Positions 27,638-35,891 of a DNA stretch of 64,000 nt are shown here, in pieces (position 1 is the first letter of the stretch; each line of letters begins with the position of its first letter). This DNA is from an uncultured Clostridia bacterium (GTDB lineage Bacteria > Bacillota > Clostridia > UBA1381), in contig CAKSFT010000010.1 in the NCBI GenBank assembly GCA_934454145.1, positions 1 to 64,000 of the forward strand. Reading direction: 5' to 3'. The notes beneath the pieces were generated by a model that made no database searches, was not told the origin of the DNA, and worked only from the letters and a program-made list of their open reading frames with translations. The position numbers and the translations under genes are program-made.

Positions 27638-27892
27638 TCATTCCCGTGAAAAAGTGAAAACGAAAGCCGTATATGACAGCATAAACCCCAATGCGGTAAG
27701 TGTACGCAACATATATCCGTTTCCGCTTATGCCCTCTGATATGCAGCACACCAAAAATCCCAGCCCCATGCCGGCAGTCACAAATCTTTCCGCAATATCG
27801 CCATGTGCCTTTTTGACCACAAGGTTAAGCACCATTGCAAGCATTGCCATGTCCAACATGATGTATGTGAATATTTCAAACACATACCCCAT
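27638..27892 (-). CDS. Small three-helix membrane protein, unknown
   Basis: 84 residues, MGYVFEIFTYIMLDMAMLAM then two further hydrophobic stretches. GAGGGAG precedes the ATG. I do not recognise the family. It is the first gene of the two-gene unit with the DUF1275 protein and is divergent from the LysR gene, which may control both. Confidence 0.6.
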   Translation of the reverse strand: MGYVFEIFTYIMLDMAMLAMVLNLVVKKAHGDIAERFVTAGMGLGFLVCCISEGISGNGYMLRTLTALGFMLSYTAFVFTFSRE

Positions 27893-27923
27893 AAAAACTC
27901 CCTCTTTCTCTTTTTTATATCCA

Positions 27924-27952
27924 TTGACTTTTTTTATATAATATATTATAAT
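27924..27952 (+). promoter_or_regulatory. Promoter for the lysR gene
   Basis: TTGACT at 27924-27929 and TATAAT at 27947-27952, 17-bp spacer, in a very AT-rich divergent intergenic region (27893-28028). Confidence 0.6.
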
Positions 27953-28028
27953 ACTTTTATTGATATATGTAAAATGTATTATTTATATATTGTCCATATC
28001 AATATGATATATGGGGTGAGAAATCAGT

Positions 28029-28907
28029 ATGAATGTAAACTACGATTATTATAGAATTTTTTATTTTGTTGCCAAATGCGGCAGTGTTTCACAAGCCGCC
28101 AAAATGCTTTTAAGCAATCAGCCGAATCTGACAAGAACAATCAAAATCCTGGAAACCCAACTTGGCTGTCCGCTGTTTCTGCGGACAAGCCGCGGCATGG
28201 CCCTGACCGCCGAAGGCGAAAAACTGTACGGACATGTCCGCATTGCCTTTGAGCACATCGAGGCCGGCGAAAACGAACTTACTCTCAGTACAAATCTGGA
28301 AAACGGTTCGGTCTTTGTTGCAGCAAGCGAAGTTGCACTTCGCTGTCTTTTGCTCCCTGTCCTGAAAAAATACCGCGGGCGCTATCCCGGGATACACATA
28401 AGGATAAGCAACCACACAACCCCTCAGGCAATTTCCGCGCTGAAGGACGGCACGGCAGACTTTGCCGTGGTGACAACCCCAACCGCGCCTTGTGCAGCAC
28501 TGACAGAAACAAACGTAAAAACCATACAGGAGGTTGCCGTATGCTCGCCACGCTTTTCGGCGCTCATCGGCAAAAAAGTGTCACTTGCCGAATTGAAACA
28601 ATATCCGCTGATTTCACTTGGCAGTGACACAAAATCATATGAATTTTATTCCGAATTTTTCAGACTCAACGGTGAAACATATTCGCCCGACATTGAGGCT
28701 TTTACCGCCGACCAGATTCTGCCGATTGCAGAGGCGGACCTGGGGGTGGGATTTGTGCCGCGCGACTTTATACACGCATCGGACAATGTGCGGATAATTG
28801 ACCTTGAGGAAAAAATACCTGCACGCAGCATCTGCCTCATCAAAAGAACCGAACAGCCCCTTAGCCGTGCCGCAAAAGAATTGGAAAAAATGATTTTACA
28901 GAATTGA
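28029..28907 (+). CDS. LysR-family transcription regulator
   Basis: 292 residues: N-terminal winged helix with CGSVSQAAKMLLSNQPNLTRTIKILETQLG (split: CGSVSQAAKMLL, NQPNLTRTIKILE), then LFLRTSRGMALTAEG, and a type 2 periplasmic-binding-like effector domain to the end. GGGGTGAG lies ahead of the ATG. Divergent from the two membrane genes at 26963-27892 and convergent with a DMT permease; effector unknown. Confidence 0.9.
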   Translation: MNVNYDYYRIFYFVAKCGSVSQAAKMLLSNQPNLTRTIKILETQLGCPLFLRTSRGMALTAEGEKLYGHVRIAFEHIEAGENELTLSTNLENGSVFVAASEVALRCLLLPVLKKYRGRYPGIHIRISNHTTPQAISALKDGTADFAVVTTPTAPCAALTETNVKTIQEVAVCSPRFSALIGKKVSLAELKQYPLISLGSDTKSYEFYSEFFRLNGETYSPDIEAFTADQILPIAEADLGVGFVPRDFIHASDNVRIIDLEEKIPARSICLIKRTEQPLSRAAKELEKMILQN

Positions 28908-28913
28908 CACCAG

Positions 28914-28947
28914 CTCCCGTCTTCATATTTTCTGCACGGGAGTTTTT
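28914..28947 (+). terminator. Terminator of the lysR gene
   Basis: CTCCCGT pairs with ACGGGAG over a 15-nt loop, followed by TTTTTGT, 7 nt after the stop. Confidence 0.7.
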
Positions 28948-28948
28948 G

Positions 28949-29809
28949 TCAAACCAGCAGAAGCAAGGTTCCGCAAACGATGAAAAACAGTCCGCAAAGG
29001 GATTTTTTTGTCAGTCTTTCTTTAAACACAATGTAAGAAAATGCAACAGTCACCAAGATGCTTAGTTTGTCAATGGGAACAACAACACTTGCAGGGCCGT
29101 CTTTGAGTGCCTTATAGTAGCACAGCCACGAAAGCCCCGTTGTGATGCCCGACAGGGCAAGAAACACCATAGTTTTCGCCGTTATGCCCTTTATGCCTTC
29201 CATGCTGTCGGTCGCAAAAACAACTACCCATGCCATTATCAGGACAACAAATGTACGGATTGCCATCCCAAGTGTGGAATCTATATCAGAAACCCCGATT
29301 TTTCCCAAAATAGAAGTAAGCGCCGCAAAAACGGCGGATAAAACCGCCCAGGCAAGCCAATTTGACTTTCCTTTCGTATTTTCGCCCACATCGCGCTTTT
29401 CAATCATCATATATGTACCGCCGCCAATCAGGACAATGCAAACTGCCTTGAGCCACGTGATTTCTTCATGCAGAAATATAAATGCAAGCAGCATCGTAAG
29501 GATTGTGCTTGACTTGTCAATCGGCGCAACCTTGTTTACGTCTCCGTACTTCAATGCCCTGAAATAGCACAGCCACGAAGCACCCGTCGCAAAGCCCGAC
29601 AATATGAGAAAAACAAGCGTCCTTGTGCTGATTTCCGATATCCCCTTTTCTGCCCCTGCCACAAAAACCATCAGCCACGCAAAAAGCAAAACAACAACTG
29701 TCCTTATTGCCGTACCCAAATTTGAATTTACGTTTTTTATGCCAACCTTGGACAAAACTGCGGTTATCCCGGCAAACACGGCTGACAAAACTGCGAATAC
29801 AAGCCACAT
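28949..29809 (-). CDS. EamA/DMT-family permease
   Basis: 286 residues from ATG 29809 (GAGGTG 7 nt upstream). Ten membrane helices as two clear internal repeats: LSAVFAGITAVLSKVGI near the N-terminus and LSAVFAALTSILGKIGV at mid-length, each followed by N/D-S-x-L-G-x-A-I-R-T. Family members export small metabolites such as amino acids. The repeats are close enough to suggest a fairly recent duplication or strong constraint. Substrate unknown. Confidence 0.9.
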   Translation of the reverse strand: MWLVFAVLSAVFAGITAVLSKVGIKNVNSNLGTAIRTVVVLLFAWLMVFVAGAEKGISEISTRTLVFLILSGFATGASWLCYFRALKYGDVNKVAPIDKSSTILTMLLAFIFLHEEITWLKAVCIVLIGGGTYMMIEKRDVGENTKGKSNWLAWAVLSAVFAALTSILGKIGVSDIDSTLGMAIRTFVVLIMAWVVVFATDSMEGIKGITAKTMVFLALSGITTGLSWLCYYKALKDGPASVVVPIDKLSILVTVAFSYIVFKERLTKKSLCGLFFIVCGTLLLLV

Positions 29810-30047
29810 ATAAAACACCTCGTATATATTTTATTACAGAATAACCGTTATGTATATGTTTTTTCCTTTTTATACAAAATTTCCTGAATATTTTATAAAA
29901 AATACATATTTTTTCTCTTATCCGACAAGCTTTTGTTGCATTTTTTTATTCCCTGCACTATAATAAATCTAAAATAGCGGAAATTGTTGGTCTGACGGCG
30001 AATCCGGCTGTCAGCTCCAAAAACATATATTGGGGAGGATATTTGAA

Positions 30048-30584
30048 ATGTGTAAACATGCAGACGAATTTCGCAGAGGAATCTTTACCCTGGCAACAAA
30101 TTTTGGAGAACTTGCACAGCTTATGATAAAAAAACTGGAAGAATATACACCTGCCGATGGAAAATATTTTGACCTTTTGGATCCTGACGGCAAAAAGGTT
30201 GAAGTCAAATTTTCCCGTGCAAAAAAGAAATTAAAGCCGCTCAGCAAAACAAACGTCGTTGAACTATGTTTAAATTCCACTGCCGATTCCCGCGCACTAA
30301 AAGAAGATGAAGCCTGTAATATACCTTTTGACTGCAATATTCAGCAAGTCAAGCCTTCAGAGTTTGATGTCCTTTATTACGGAGTTTTTTTCAAAGACAA
30401 AATCATGATATTCAAAGCCGGCAGCGCCGATGTCCCCTATATGCCGGGGTATTCGATTCAGCACAAGGGCGGCACAGAGTATCAGTTCCACATAACGAAA
30501 ACCACATACTCAGAGCATAAGCAAAAGCATTTTTATAAAGAACTGAACTATAGCGAATTGCTTGCCTTATTTGAGAAAAAATAA
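30048..30584 (+). CDS. Probable restriction endonuclease, PD-(D/E)XK type
   Basis: 178 residues from ATG 30048, 9 nt after GGGGAGG. A probable nuclease core is FDLLDPDGKKVEVKFSRAK, giving Asp42 and Glu52-Val-Lys54, the spacing expected for PD-(D/E)XK enzymes. I do not recognise a specific family. The call rests mainly on context: it lies tail-to-tail with, and overlaps by 18 nt, the 3' end of an adenine methyltransferase gene. If correct, it cuts the sequence the methyltransferase protects. The gap before it (29810-30047) shows no other gene. Confidence 0.6.
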   Translation: MCKHADEFRRGIFTLATNFGELAQLMIKKLEEYTPADGKYFDLLDPDGKKVEVKFSRAKKKLKPLSKTNVVELCLNSTADSRALKEDEACNIPFDCNIQQVKPSEFDVLYYGVFFKDKIMIFKAGSADVPYMPGYSIQHKGGTEYQFHITKTTYSEHKQKHFYKELNYSELLALFEKK

Positions 30585-32741
30585 ATTCTTTTTGCTCAGT
30601 GCCGCCCTTACGGTTTGTCTTTCCTTCTCCGACAGAGAAAAAATATCCATTATTATAGCGTCAAGTTCTTCATACAGACTGCTGATATCTTCTTTTGAAT
30701 TTATTATCCGGTCTGTTTTTTTTATAATTTCATTCTGCACTTCCCGGCTCACCGTCGGGACAGGCACCGATTCTATGTGTGTCCTCAAAAGCTTCACAGA
30801 ATTGAATTTTTTTGTTATATAATACGCCGCAACGCGAGAGTTCAAAACCGCCAGCACGTATTTGATATCCATTCCTTCAATTCGGGGTACAAGGATATTG
30901 CAGCTGTTAAGAGAAAGTGCGCCGCTGTCATCATAGGCAAAGACCGGCGTTTCACATATAAATCTGTAAAACAATTTTTCTTCCGAACGGTAAATTTCCT
31001 CCGGTGCGGACTGCTGAAATTCCTCCGGGCTGAACCGTATATAATTCTCCGCATTTCTTATCGAATATCTGAAAATATCATTTCCTTTCAGAACTTCTTC
31101 CATGCCGGATTCTTTTTCTGTTTTTACATATTTCTTATTGTTCCCTGTCACAATGCCCAGGGCAAATTTTGCATTGCCGCCGCCAAGGCTCACATGAGGG
31201 ACAGATTCTATCACGCCTATGCAGTCATACTCATCATCATTCATATTGAAAGAAAACGGCATTTTGCCGGACTTTCTGTCCTTATTTATCACAAATTCCC
31301 GACCTTCATGCAACACTCTGCAATCCTTTGTGCCTCTGCGTCCGCCTTTTTCAAGCCCCATGATTACCGAAGGGCAGTTGACACCCGAAAATACATTGCC
31401 CAGGTAATAAACAAACCCAAATGAGGCGTTTTCTGCAACAAAGTTCCGCACCGCCGCATGAGAAGCCACCGACAAGATTGCCTCGGGCAGAACATACGCC
31501 AAATATCCGCCATCCTCAAGCATGGACAGCCCCTTTTCAACAAACAAATCATACGACTCTGCGCCCTTTTCTTTTGCTGTGACGTATTTTCCCGAGAAAT
31601 GCTTCAGTTCCTCACTTGAAAATTTGTATCCCCACGGCGGATTCCCCAGCACAACAGAAAAAACACGTGAAAATGCTCCTTCTAATGCATCTGTACACAC
31701 AAAATGAGAATCCAGATGCTCTTTTGACAGTGTTCTGTCCATCAGAAACATGTTTATACGCGCAATAAGAACACTGATTTCATCTATATCGGCGCCGTAA
31801 AGCCTGCTTGCACTGACGCCTTTTGCAAAAAGCGCCATCAGAAAATTTCCCGTTCCGCAGCAAGGGTCACAAACCGTTTTGCTTTCAAAATCAACATGTC
31901 CGCACAAGCCGTCAATAAGTATATTTACAATTTTTTTTGGTGTATAATATGCGCCTGTTTTTTTTCGTCTGTTCAAATCTCGCAGTGAAATATAAATAAA
32001 TCCCAGTGTATCCTCCCCCGGCTCAAACTGCATCTCATAATCAAAAATATGCTCTATATTTGTCAAATCAAGGCTTTGCACATCAATATTCCCCAACAAA
32101 TCGGCAAGCAGGGAATCAAACACACGGCTGTCCGCGTAATATCCGAATTTTATATTTCTGCCCTTTTTTTGCCTGACAGTTCCGCCTTGACTGCAATAAA
32201 AATGCACGGCAAAATGCGCGAGAATAATCCTTATTTCCTCGTCTGACATATTTGTGCAAGTATCCAGCATCTTTTCCGCAACGGCAATGTTGTTTTCATT
32301 TTTGATGTAGTCTTTATAAAGCCCGTTACCGTTTACACCGTTTTTGTTGCGGCGTTTTTTCAGCCGCTTGTCCTCTCCGCTCTTTATTTCGGAAAAAAGT
32401 TTTTCTATATATGGTTTGCCGAAAGTTTTGCCGTCCGCCTGTGTGTGCAGTTTCCCCAGTCTTACCCAGTTTTTCAGGGTTGCGTGGGATATTGACAACA
32501 GTTCGCAAACCTGTTTTGCAGTCATCGCTGCCTCTTTGTCCACACTATCCAAAGCAGACTGCCGTGCTTTGGCGTGTACTTCTTTTTTTCGTGCGCCATT
32601 CGTTCTTTTGGCATCGGAAGGAATGTGCCACACACCGCCCTCTTTTTTTGCACCGTCAATCTGCCCCCGACTGCACAAGGTACGCACATGCCCTTTTGAG
32701 ATATTAAATTTTTTTGCGGCGTCAGCGACAGAAATGTACAT
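30567..32741 (-). CDS. N6-adenine DNA methyltransferase with two N-terminal HTH domains
   Basis: 724 residues from ATG 32741 (GGAGG upstream). Residues ~1-46 (YISVADAAKKFNISKGHVRT) and ~73-118 (MTAKQVCELLSISHATLKNW) are two excisionase/MerR-type helix-turn-helix units. The methyltransferase core follows: TGAYYTPKKIVNILIDGL, motif I DPCCGTGNFL near 300, motif IV NPPWGYKF near 370, as in Eco57I/TaqI-like enzymes, with a C-terminal target-recognition region (SCNILVPRIEG). It should methylate adenine in an unknown site. The N-terminal HTH pair is unusual and may regulate its own promoter. Confidence 0.85.
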   Translation of the reverse strand: MYISVADAAKKFNISKGHVRTLCSRGQIDGAKKEGGVWHIPSDAKRTNGARKKEVHAKARQSALDSVDKEAAMTAKQVCELLSISHATLKNWVRLGKLHTQADGKTFGKPYIEKLFSEIKSGEDKRLKKRRNKNGVNGNGLYKDYIKNENNIAVAEKMLDTCTNMSDEEIRIILAHFAVHFYCSQGGTVRQKKGRNIKFGYYADSRVFDSLLADLLGNIDVQSLDLTNIEHIFDYEMQFEPGEDTLGFIYISLRDLNRRKKTGAYYTPKKIVNILIDGLCGHVDFESKTVCDPCCGTGNFLMALFAKGVSASRLYGADIDEISVLIARINMFLMDRTLSKEHLDSHFVCTDALEGAFSRVFSVVLGNPPWGYKFSSEELKHFSGKYVTAKEKGAESYDLFVEKGLSMLEDGGYLAYVLPEAILSVASHAAVRNFVAENASFGFVYYLGNVFSGVNCPSVIMGLEKGGRRGTKDCRVLHEGREFVINKDRKSGKMPFSFNMNDDEYDCIGVIESVPHVSLGGGNAKFALGIVTGNNKKYVKTEKESGMEEVLKGNDIFRYSIRNAENYIRFSPEEFQQSAPEEIYRSEEKLFYRFICETPVFAYDDSGALSLNSCNILVPRIEGMDIKYVLAVLNSRVAAYYITKKFNSVKLLRTHIESVPVPTVSREVQNEIIKKTDRIINSKEDISSLYEELDAIIMDIFSLSEKERQTVRAALSKKNLFFLK

Positions 32742-32764
32742 ATTCGGAACCTCCTTCCGACAGC

Positions 32765-32802
32765 GGCTGTTTAAAAAAGTCAATTGACTTTTTTAAACAG
32801 CC
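32765..32802. terminator. Palindromic terminator repeat, copy 4
   Basis: Perfect 19-bp arms (GGCTGTTTAAAAAAGTCAA), between the methyltransferase start and the prfA stop, 60 nt beyond the latter. One base pair longer than copies 1 and 3 in the A/T run, on both sides. Confidence 0.75.
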
Positions 32803-32814
32803 TTTACTTTTTTT

Positions 32815-32860
32815 CAAGGGGACAGGAAAAATCTTTGGAGTTTTTTAACATCCCCTTTTA
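32815..32860. repeat. Conserved block joined to terminator repeat (copy 2)
   Basis: CAAGGGGACAGGAAAAATC followed by TTTGGAGTT matches the block at 5753 and the inverse of 59886. AAGGGGA at its start also pairs with TCCCCTT at its end, giving a stem just after the prfA stop. Confidence 0.65.
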
Positions 32861-32862
32861 AT

Positions 32863-33930
32863 TTATTCTTTTTTCGCAAGCTTTGCACTCTGGTCTGCCG
32901 TAATCAGTGCGTCAATCAGTTCGTCAAGGCTGCCGCCCATGATTTGCTCCAGCTTATGCAGCGTAAGATTTATCCTGTGGTCAGTCACTCGCCCCTGTGG
33001 GAAATTATATGTCCTTATGCGCTCGCTCCTGTCGCCCGAGCCGACTTGTGAACGTCTTTCGTCGGCGATTTCCTTGTGGCGCTGTTCTTCCATGACCTCA
33101 TATATTCTGGAACGCAATATTTTCATTGCTTTATCTTTGTTTTTAAACTGTGATTTTTCGTCCTGACACGACACCACAATTCCTGTCGGCAAATGGGTTA
33201 TTCTCACTGCGGAATCTGTGGTATTTACGCACTGCCCCCCCGGGCCGCCGGCGCGGAAAACATCAATCCTCAAATCGTTCGGGTTGATGTCAACCTCAAC
33301 CTCTTCAACCTCCGGCAAAACGGCAACAGTCACGGCGGAAGTATGGATTCTTCCGCCCGACTCTGTGCTCGGCACCCTCTGCACACGGTGCACGCCGCTT
33401 TCAAATTTCAGCTTTGAATATGCGCCGTGCCCTTCTATGGAAAAGCATACTTCTTTGTATCCGCCGATATCTGTCGGGCTGGAGCTTAGTATTTCAATTT
33501 TCCAATGCTTTGACTCTGCATAAACAGAATACATTTTCATCAAATCGGAGGCAAACAAAGCAGCCTCTTCGCCTCCTGTTCCTCCGCGTATCTCCATGAT
33601 GACATTTTTGTCATCATTCGGGTCTTTGGGGAGCAAAAGAACCTTCAGTTCATTTGAAATCTCCTCCAGCTTTTGTTCCGTTTCCGCGATTTCCTGGCGT
33701 ATCAGTTTCTCAAATTCCTTGTCCTCCCCCGCCTCAAGCATTTCTTTGTCATCGGCTATTGTCGCCTTTGCCTTCTTGTATTCCCTGTATTTTTCTACAA
33801 TCGGGGTGAGGTCTGCATTTTCCTTGCAGAGTTTTGTCCAGTTTTCTGTGTCGGCAATCACCGCCGGGTCGCTTATCTGCTTTTCCAGCACGTCGAAGCG
33901 TTCCTCCAGCCCCTCCAATTTATCAAACAT
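32863..33930 (-). CDS. prfA: Peptide chain release factor 1
   Basis: 355 residues, standard length. GGQ motif in GGPGGQCVNTT near residue 230 and the stop-codon-reading domain before it; GSGDRSERIRTYNFPQGRVTDH, split here as GSGDRSERIRTYN and PQGRVTDHR, is diagnostic. It ends translation at UAA and UAG. AGGAGAG precedes the ATG. Its leader carries long repeat copy 3, whose near end is 35 nt from the start. Confidence 0.97.
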   Translation of the reverse strand: MFDKLEGLEERFDVLEKQISDPAVIADTENWTKLCKENADLTPIVEKYREYKKAKATIADDKEMLEAGEDKEFEKLIRQEIAETEQKLEEISNELKVLLLPKDPNDDKNVIMEIRGGTGGEEAALFASDLMKMYSVYAESKHWKIEILSSSPTDIGGYKEVCFSIEGHGAYSKLKFESGVHRVQRVPSTESGGRIHTSAVTVAVLPEVEEVEVDINPNDLRIDVFRAGGPGGQCVNTTDSAVRITHLPTGIVVSCQDEKSQFKNKDKAMKILRSRIYEVMEEQRHKEIADERRSQVGSGDRSERIRTYNFPQGRVTDHRINLTLHKLEQIMGGSLDELIDALITADQSAKLAKKE

Positions 33931-33965
33931 TGTTCCACTCTCCTAAATCTGTATTATTAAAATTA

Positions 33966-34177
33966 CGTAATTGTAAAACTAACGTTTTCCAATTAAAATT
34001 CTTGGGTAGAAATAAAAATTTCCATCCGATTTTAATTTTACGGCAGGTTGAAACTTTTTATTTCAGCTAAAAATGACGCACATGTCGTCATTTTTGATTA
34101 CCAATCAGGGATTGGCACCCCCGATACCCCCGCAAAGATGCGGCGGCTAATTGTAAAACTTACATTTTGCAATTACC
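33966..34177 (-). repeat. Long modular repeat, copy 3 (prfA leader)
   Basis: 212 nt bounded by stem-loops at 33966-33996 and 34148-34177, closest in sequence to copy 1 and in the same orientation relative to the following gene. It fills nearly all of the ispE-prfA gap. Confidence 0.85.
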
Positions 34178-34188
34178 TATTATTAAAA

Positions 34189-35070
34189 TCATAATGTATA
34201 AGTCAGATACACGTCCTTATACATCTTTGAAAAGCTGTCATGTGAACGCTTTGCCTTTTCATAATCATCAAACAGCCCAAAAACCGTCGGGCCGCTTCCG
34301 CTCATGATTGCCCCGACAGCGCCGTTTAGCATCATCTTTTCCTTTATTCCGCGTATCACTGGGTGCAGTTTCACAGTTGCCTCCTCCATGACATTCAAAA
34401 TATTATCCGCAATCCGGTGCAGATTGTCCGATTTTATTCCCTCAATCATCACATCGAACTTTGGCCGTGCGGAGATTTCAACCGAATCTATATAATCATA
34501 AATGCTTTTTGTCGACACATTTATCGGCGGCTTTGCCAGCAAAACAATGTGCCTTCCCATTTTCGGGAGCGGCGTCAATTTTTCGCCAATCCCCTCCGCA
34601 AGCACAGTGCCGCCAACAAGGCAATACGGCACATCGGCGCCAAGCTCTTTTGCCATGGCAAAAAGCTCCCCGTCCGTCAGATGCGCATTATAAAGAACAT
34701 TCAGCGCGGCAAGCACCGCCGCCCCGTTTCCGCTGCCGCCCGCAAGCCCGGCGGCGACGGGGATATTTTTGTGGATAAGGATTTTGACGCCGCCGCATAT
34801 CCCGGTTTTGGCAAAAAAGAGTGCCGCCGCCTTATAGGCTATATTCTTTTCATTTGTCGGCAAAAATTTCAGGTTTGTGTGCAGTTTTATCCCTTTTGGG
34901 ATTTTGTCCGCAACAATCAGGTCAAAAAGCCCCACCGTCTGCATGATACTTTCTATTTCATGATAACCGTTTTCCATTCTCCCCAACACGTCAAGCGTAA
35001 GGTTGATTTTTGCATATGACTTTACTATTGCACGGTCACCGTTTATCACCATATTTTCACGAATCAACAT
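34189..35070 (-). CDS. ispE: 4-diphosphocytidyl-2-C-methylerythritol kinase
   Basis: 293 residues from ATG 35070 (AAAGGAA upstream). YAKINLTLDVLGRMENGYHE near the start (as YAKINLTLDV and NGYHE), GHMP-kinase ATP loop PVAAGLAGGSGNGAAVL near 95, and MSGSGPTVFGLF near 265. It phosphorylates CDP-methylerythritol in the non-mevalonate isoprenoid pathway. The loop reads GGSGNGAA where GGSSDAAA is usual; this is a modest change. It clusters with tlyA and dxs of the same pathway. Confidence 0.93.
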   Translation of the reverse strand: MLIRENMVINGDRAIVKSYAKINLTLDVLGRMENGYHEIESIMQTVGLFDLIVADKIPKGIKLHTNLKFLPTNEKNIAYKAAALFFAKTGICGGVKILIHKNIPVAAGLAGGSGNGAAVLAALNVLYNAHLTDGELFAMAKELGADVPYCLVGGTVLAEGIGEKLTPLPKMGRHIVLLAKPPINVSTKSIYDYIDSVEISARPKFDVMIEGIKSDNLHRIADNILNVMEEATVKLHPVIRGIKEKMMLNGAVGAIMSGSGPTVFGLFDDYEKAKRSHDSFSKMYKDVYLTYTL

Positions 35071-35084
35071 TTTCTGTATTCCTT

Positions 35085-35891
35085 TCATAGACAACTGTGT
35101 GACTCTTTAATCAATGCGTCTATCATTTCATCGGATATCTCGTTTTTTTCGCCGTTGTTTTGCAAAAGCATAAGATACTCAATGTTTCCCTCCGGACCTT
35201 TTATCGGCGAAAAGCTGATTCCTTTTACACGGAATCCGATTTCCTGTGCAAAGTCCACAATGTTTCTTACAACCGAAAAATGTACCTTTTCATCTCTGAC
35301 AACACCCTTTTTCCCGACTTGCTCTCTTCCTGCCTCAAATTGCGGCTTTATAAGCGCCGCAATCTCTCCGTCCTCCGCAAGCAAGCTGTGCGCAACCGGC
35401 AAAACCAGCCTCAAAGATATAAAAGAAACGTCTATGGAGGCAAAATCCAATTCGTCGCCAATCTGCTCCGGAGTCACATATCGGATATTGGTTCTTTCCA
35501 TATTGACAACGCGCTCGTCATTCCTCAGTTTCCACGCAAACTGTCCATACCCGACATCAACGGCATAAACCTTTTTTGCGCCGTTTTGCAGCATGCAATC
35601 GGTAAAACCGCCCGTTGAGGCACCTATATCCATACATATTTTCCCCTCAAGCGATATTCCCCATTCTTTCATCGCCTTTTCCAGTTTCAGTCCGCCGCGG
35701 CTTACATACCTTAAGCCCTCTCCGCGAAATTCAATTTTTGTTTTCCCGGGGTCAATCATCATTCCTGCCTTGTCGCACTTTTGGTTATCAGCATAAATCT
35801 GCCCCGCCATGATATACGCCTTTGCCTTTTCACGGCTGGGCGCAAAGCCCTTTTCCACAACCAAATTGTCCAATCTCACTTTTTCCGACAT
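35085..35891 (-). CDS. tlyA: TlyA-type rRNA 2'-O-methyltransferase
   Basis: 268 residues. N-terminal S4 RNA-binding domain (RLDNLVVEKGFAPSREKAKA), then an FtsJ-like methyltransferase fold with DIGASTGGFTDCML near 88, and ALIKPQFEAGR. Homologues methylate rRNA riboses (capreomycin sensitivity) and some are called haemolysins. Its start overlaps the dxs stop by 16 nt, the usual dxs-tlyA arrangement in Clostridia. Confidence 0.92.
   Translation of the reverse strand: MSEKVRLDNLVVEKGFAPSREKAKAYIMAGQIYADNQKCDKAGMMIDPGKTKIEFRGEGLRYVSRGGLKLEKAMKEWGISLEGKICMDIGASTGGFTDCMLQNGAKKVYAVDVGYGQFAWKLRNDERVVNMERTNIRYVTPEQIGDELDFASIDVSFISLRLVLPVAHSLLAEDGEIAALIKPQFEAGREQVGKKGVVRDEKVHFSVVRNIVDFAQEIGFRVKGISFSPIKGPEGNIEYLMLLQNNGEKNEISDEMIDALIKESHSCL

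Noticed and set aside
30048..32741. Larger defence island (BREX, DISARM, Gabija)
   Set aside because: Only the methyltransferase and one small converging gene are present; neighbours are a DMT permease and prfA.
16291..34177. Long repeats as insertion sequences or known riboswitches
   Set aside because: No transposase frame is inside and none of the conserved aptamer cores I know is visible; the genes downstream share no metabolite.
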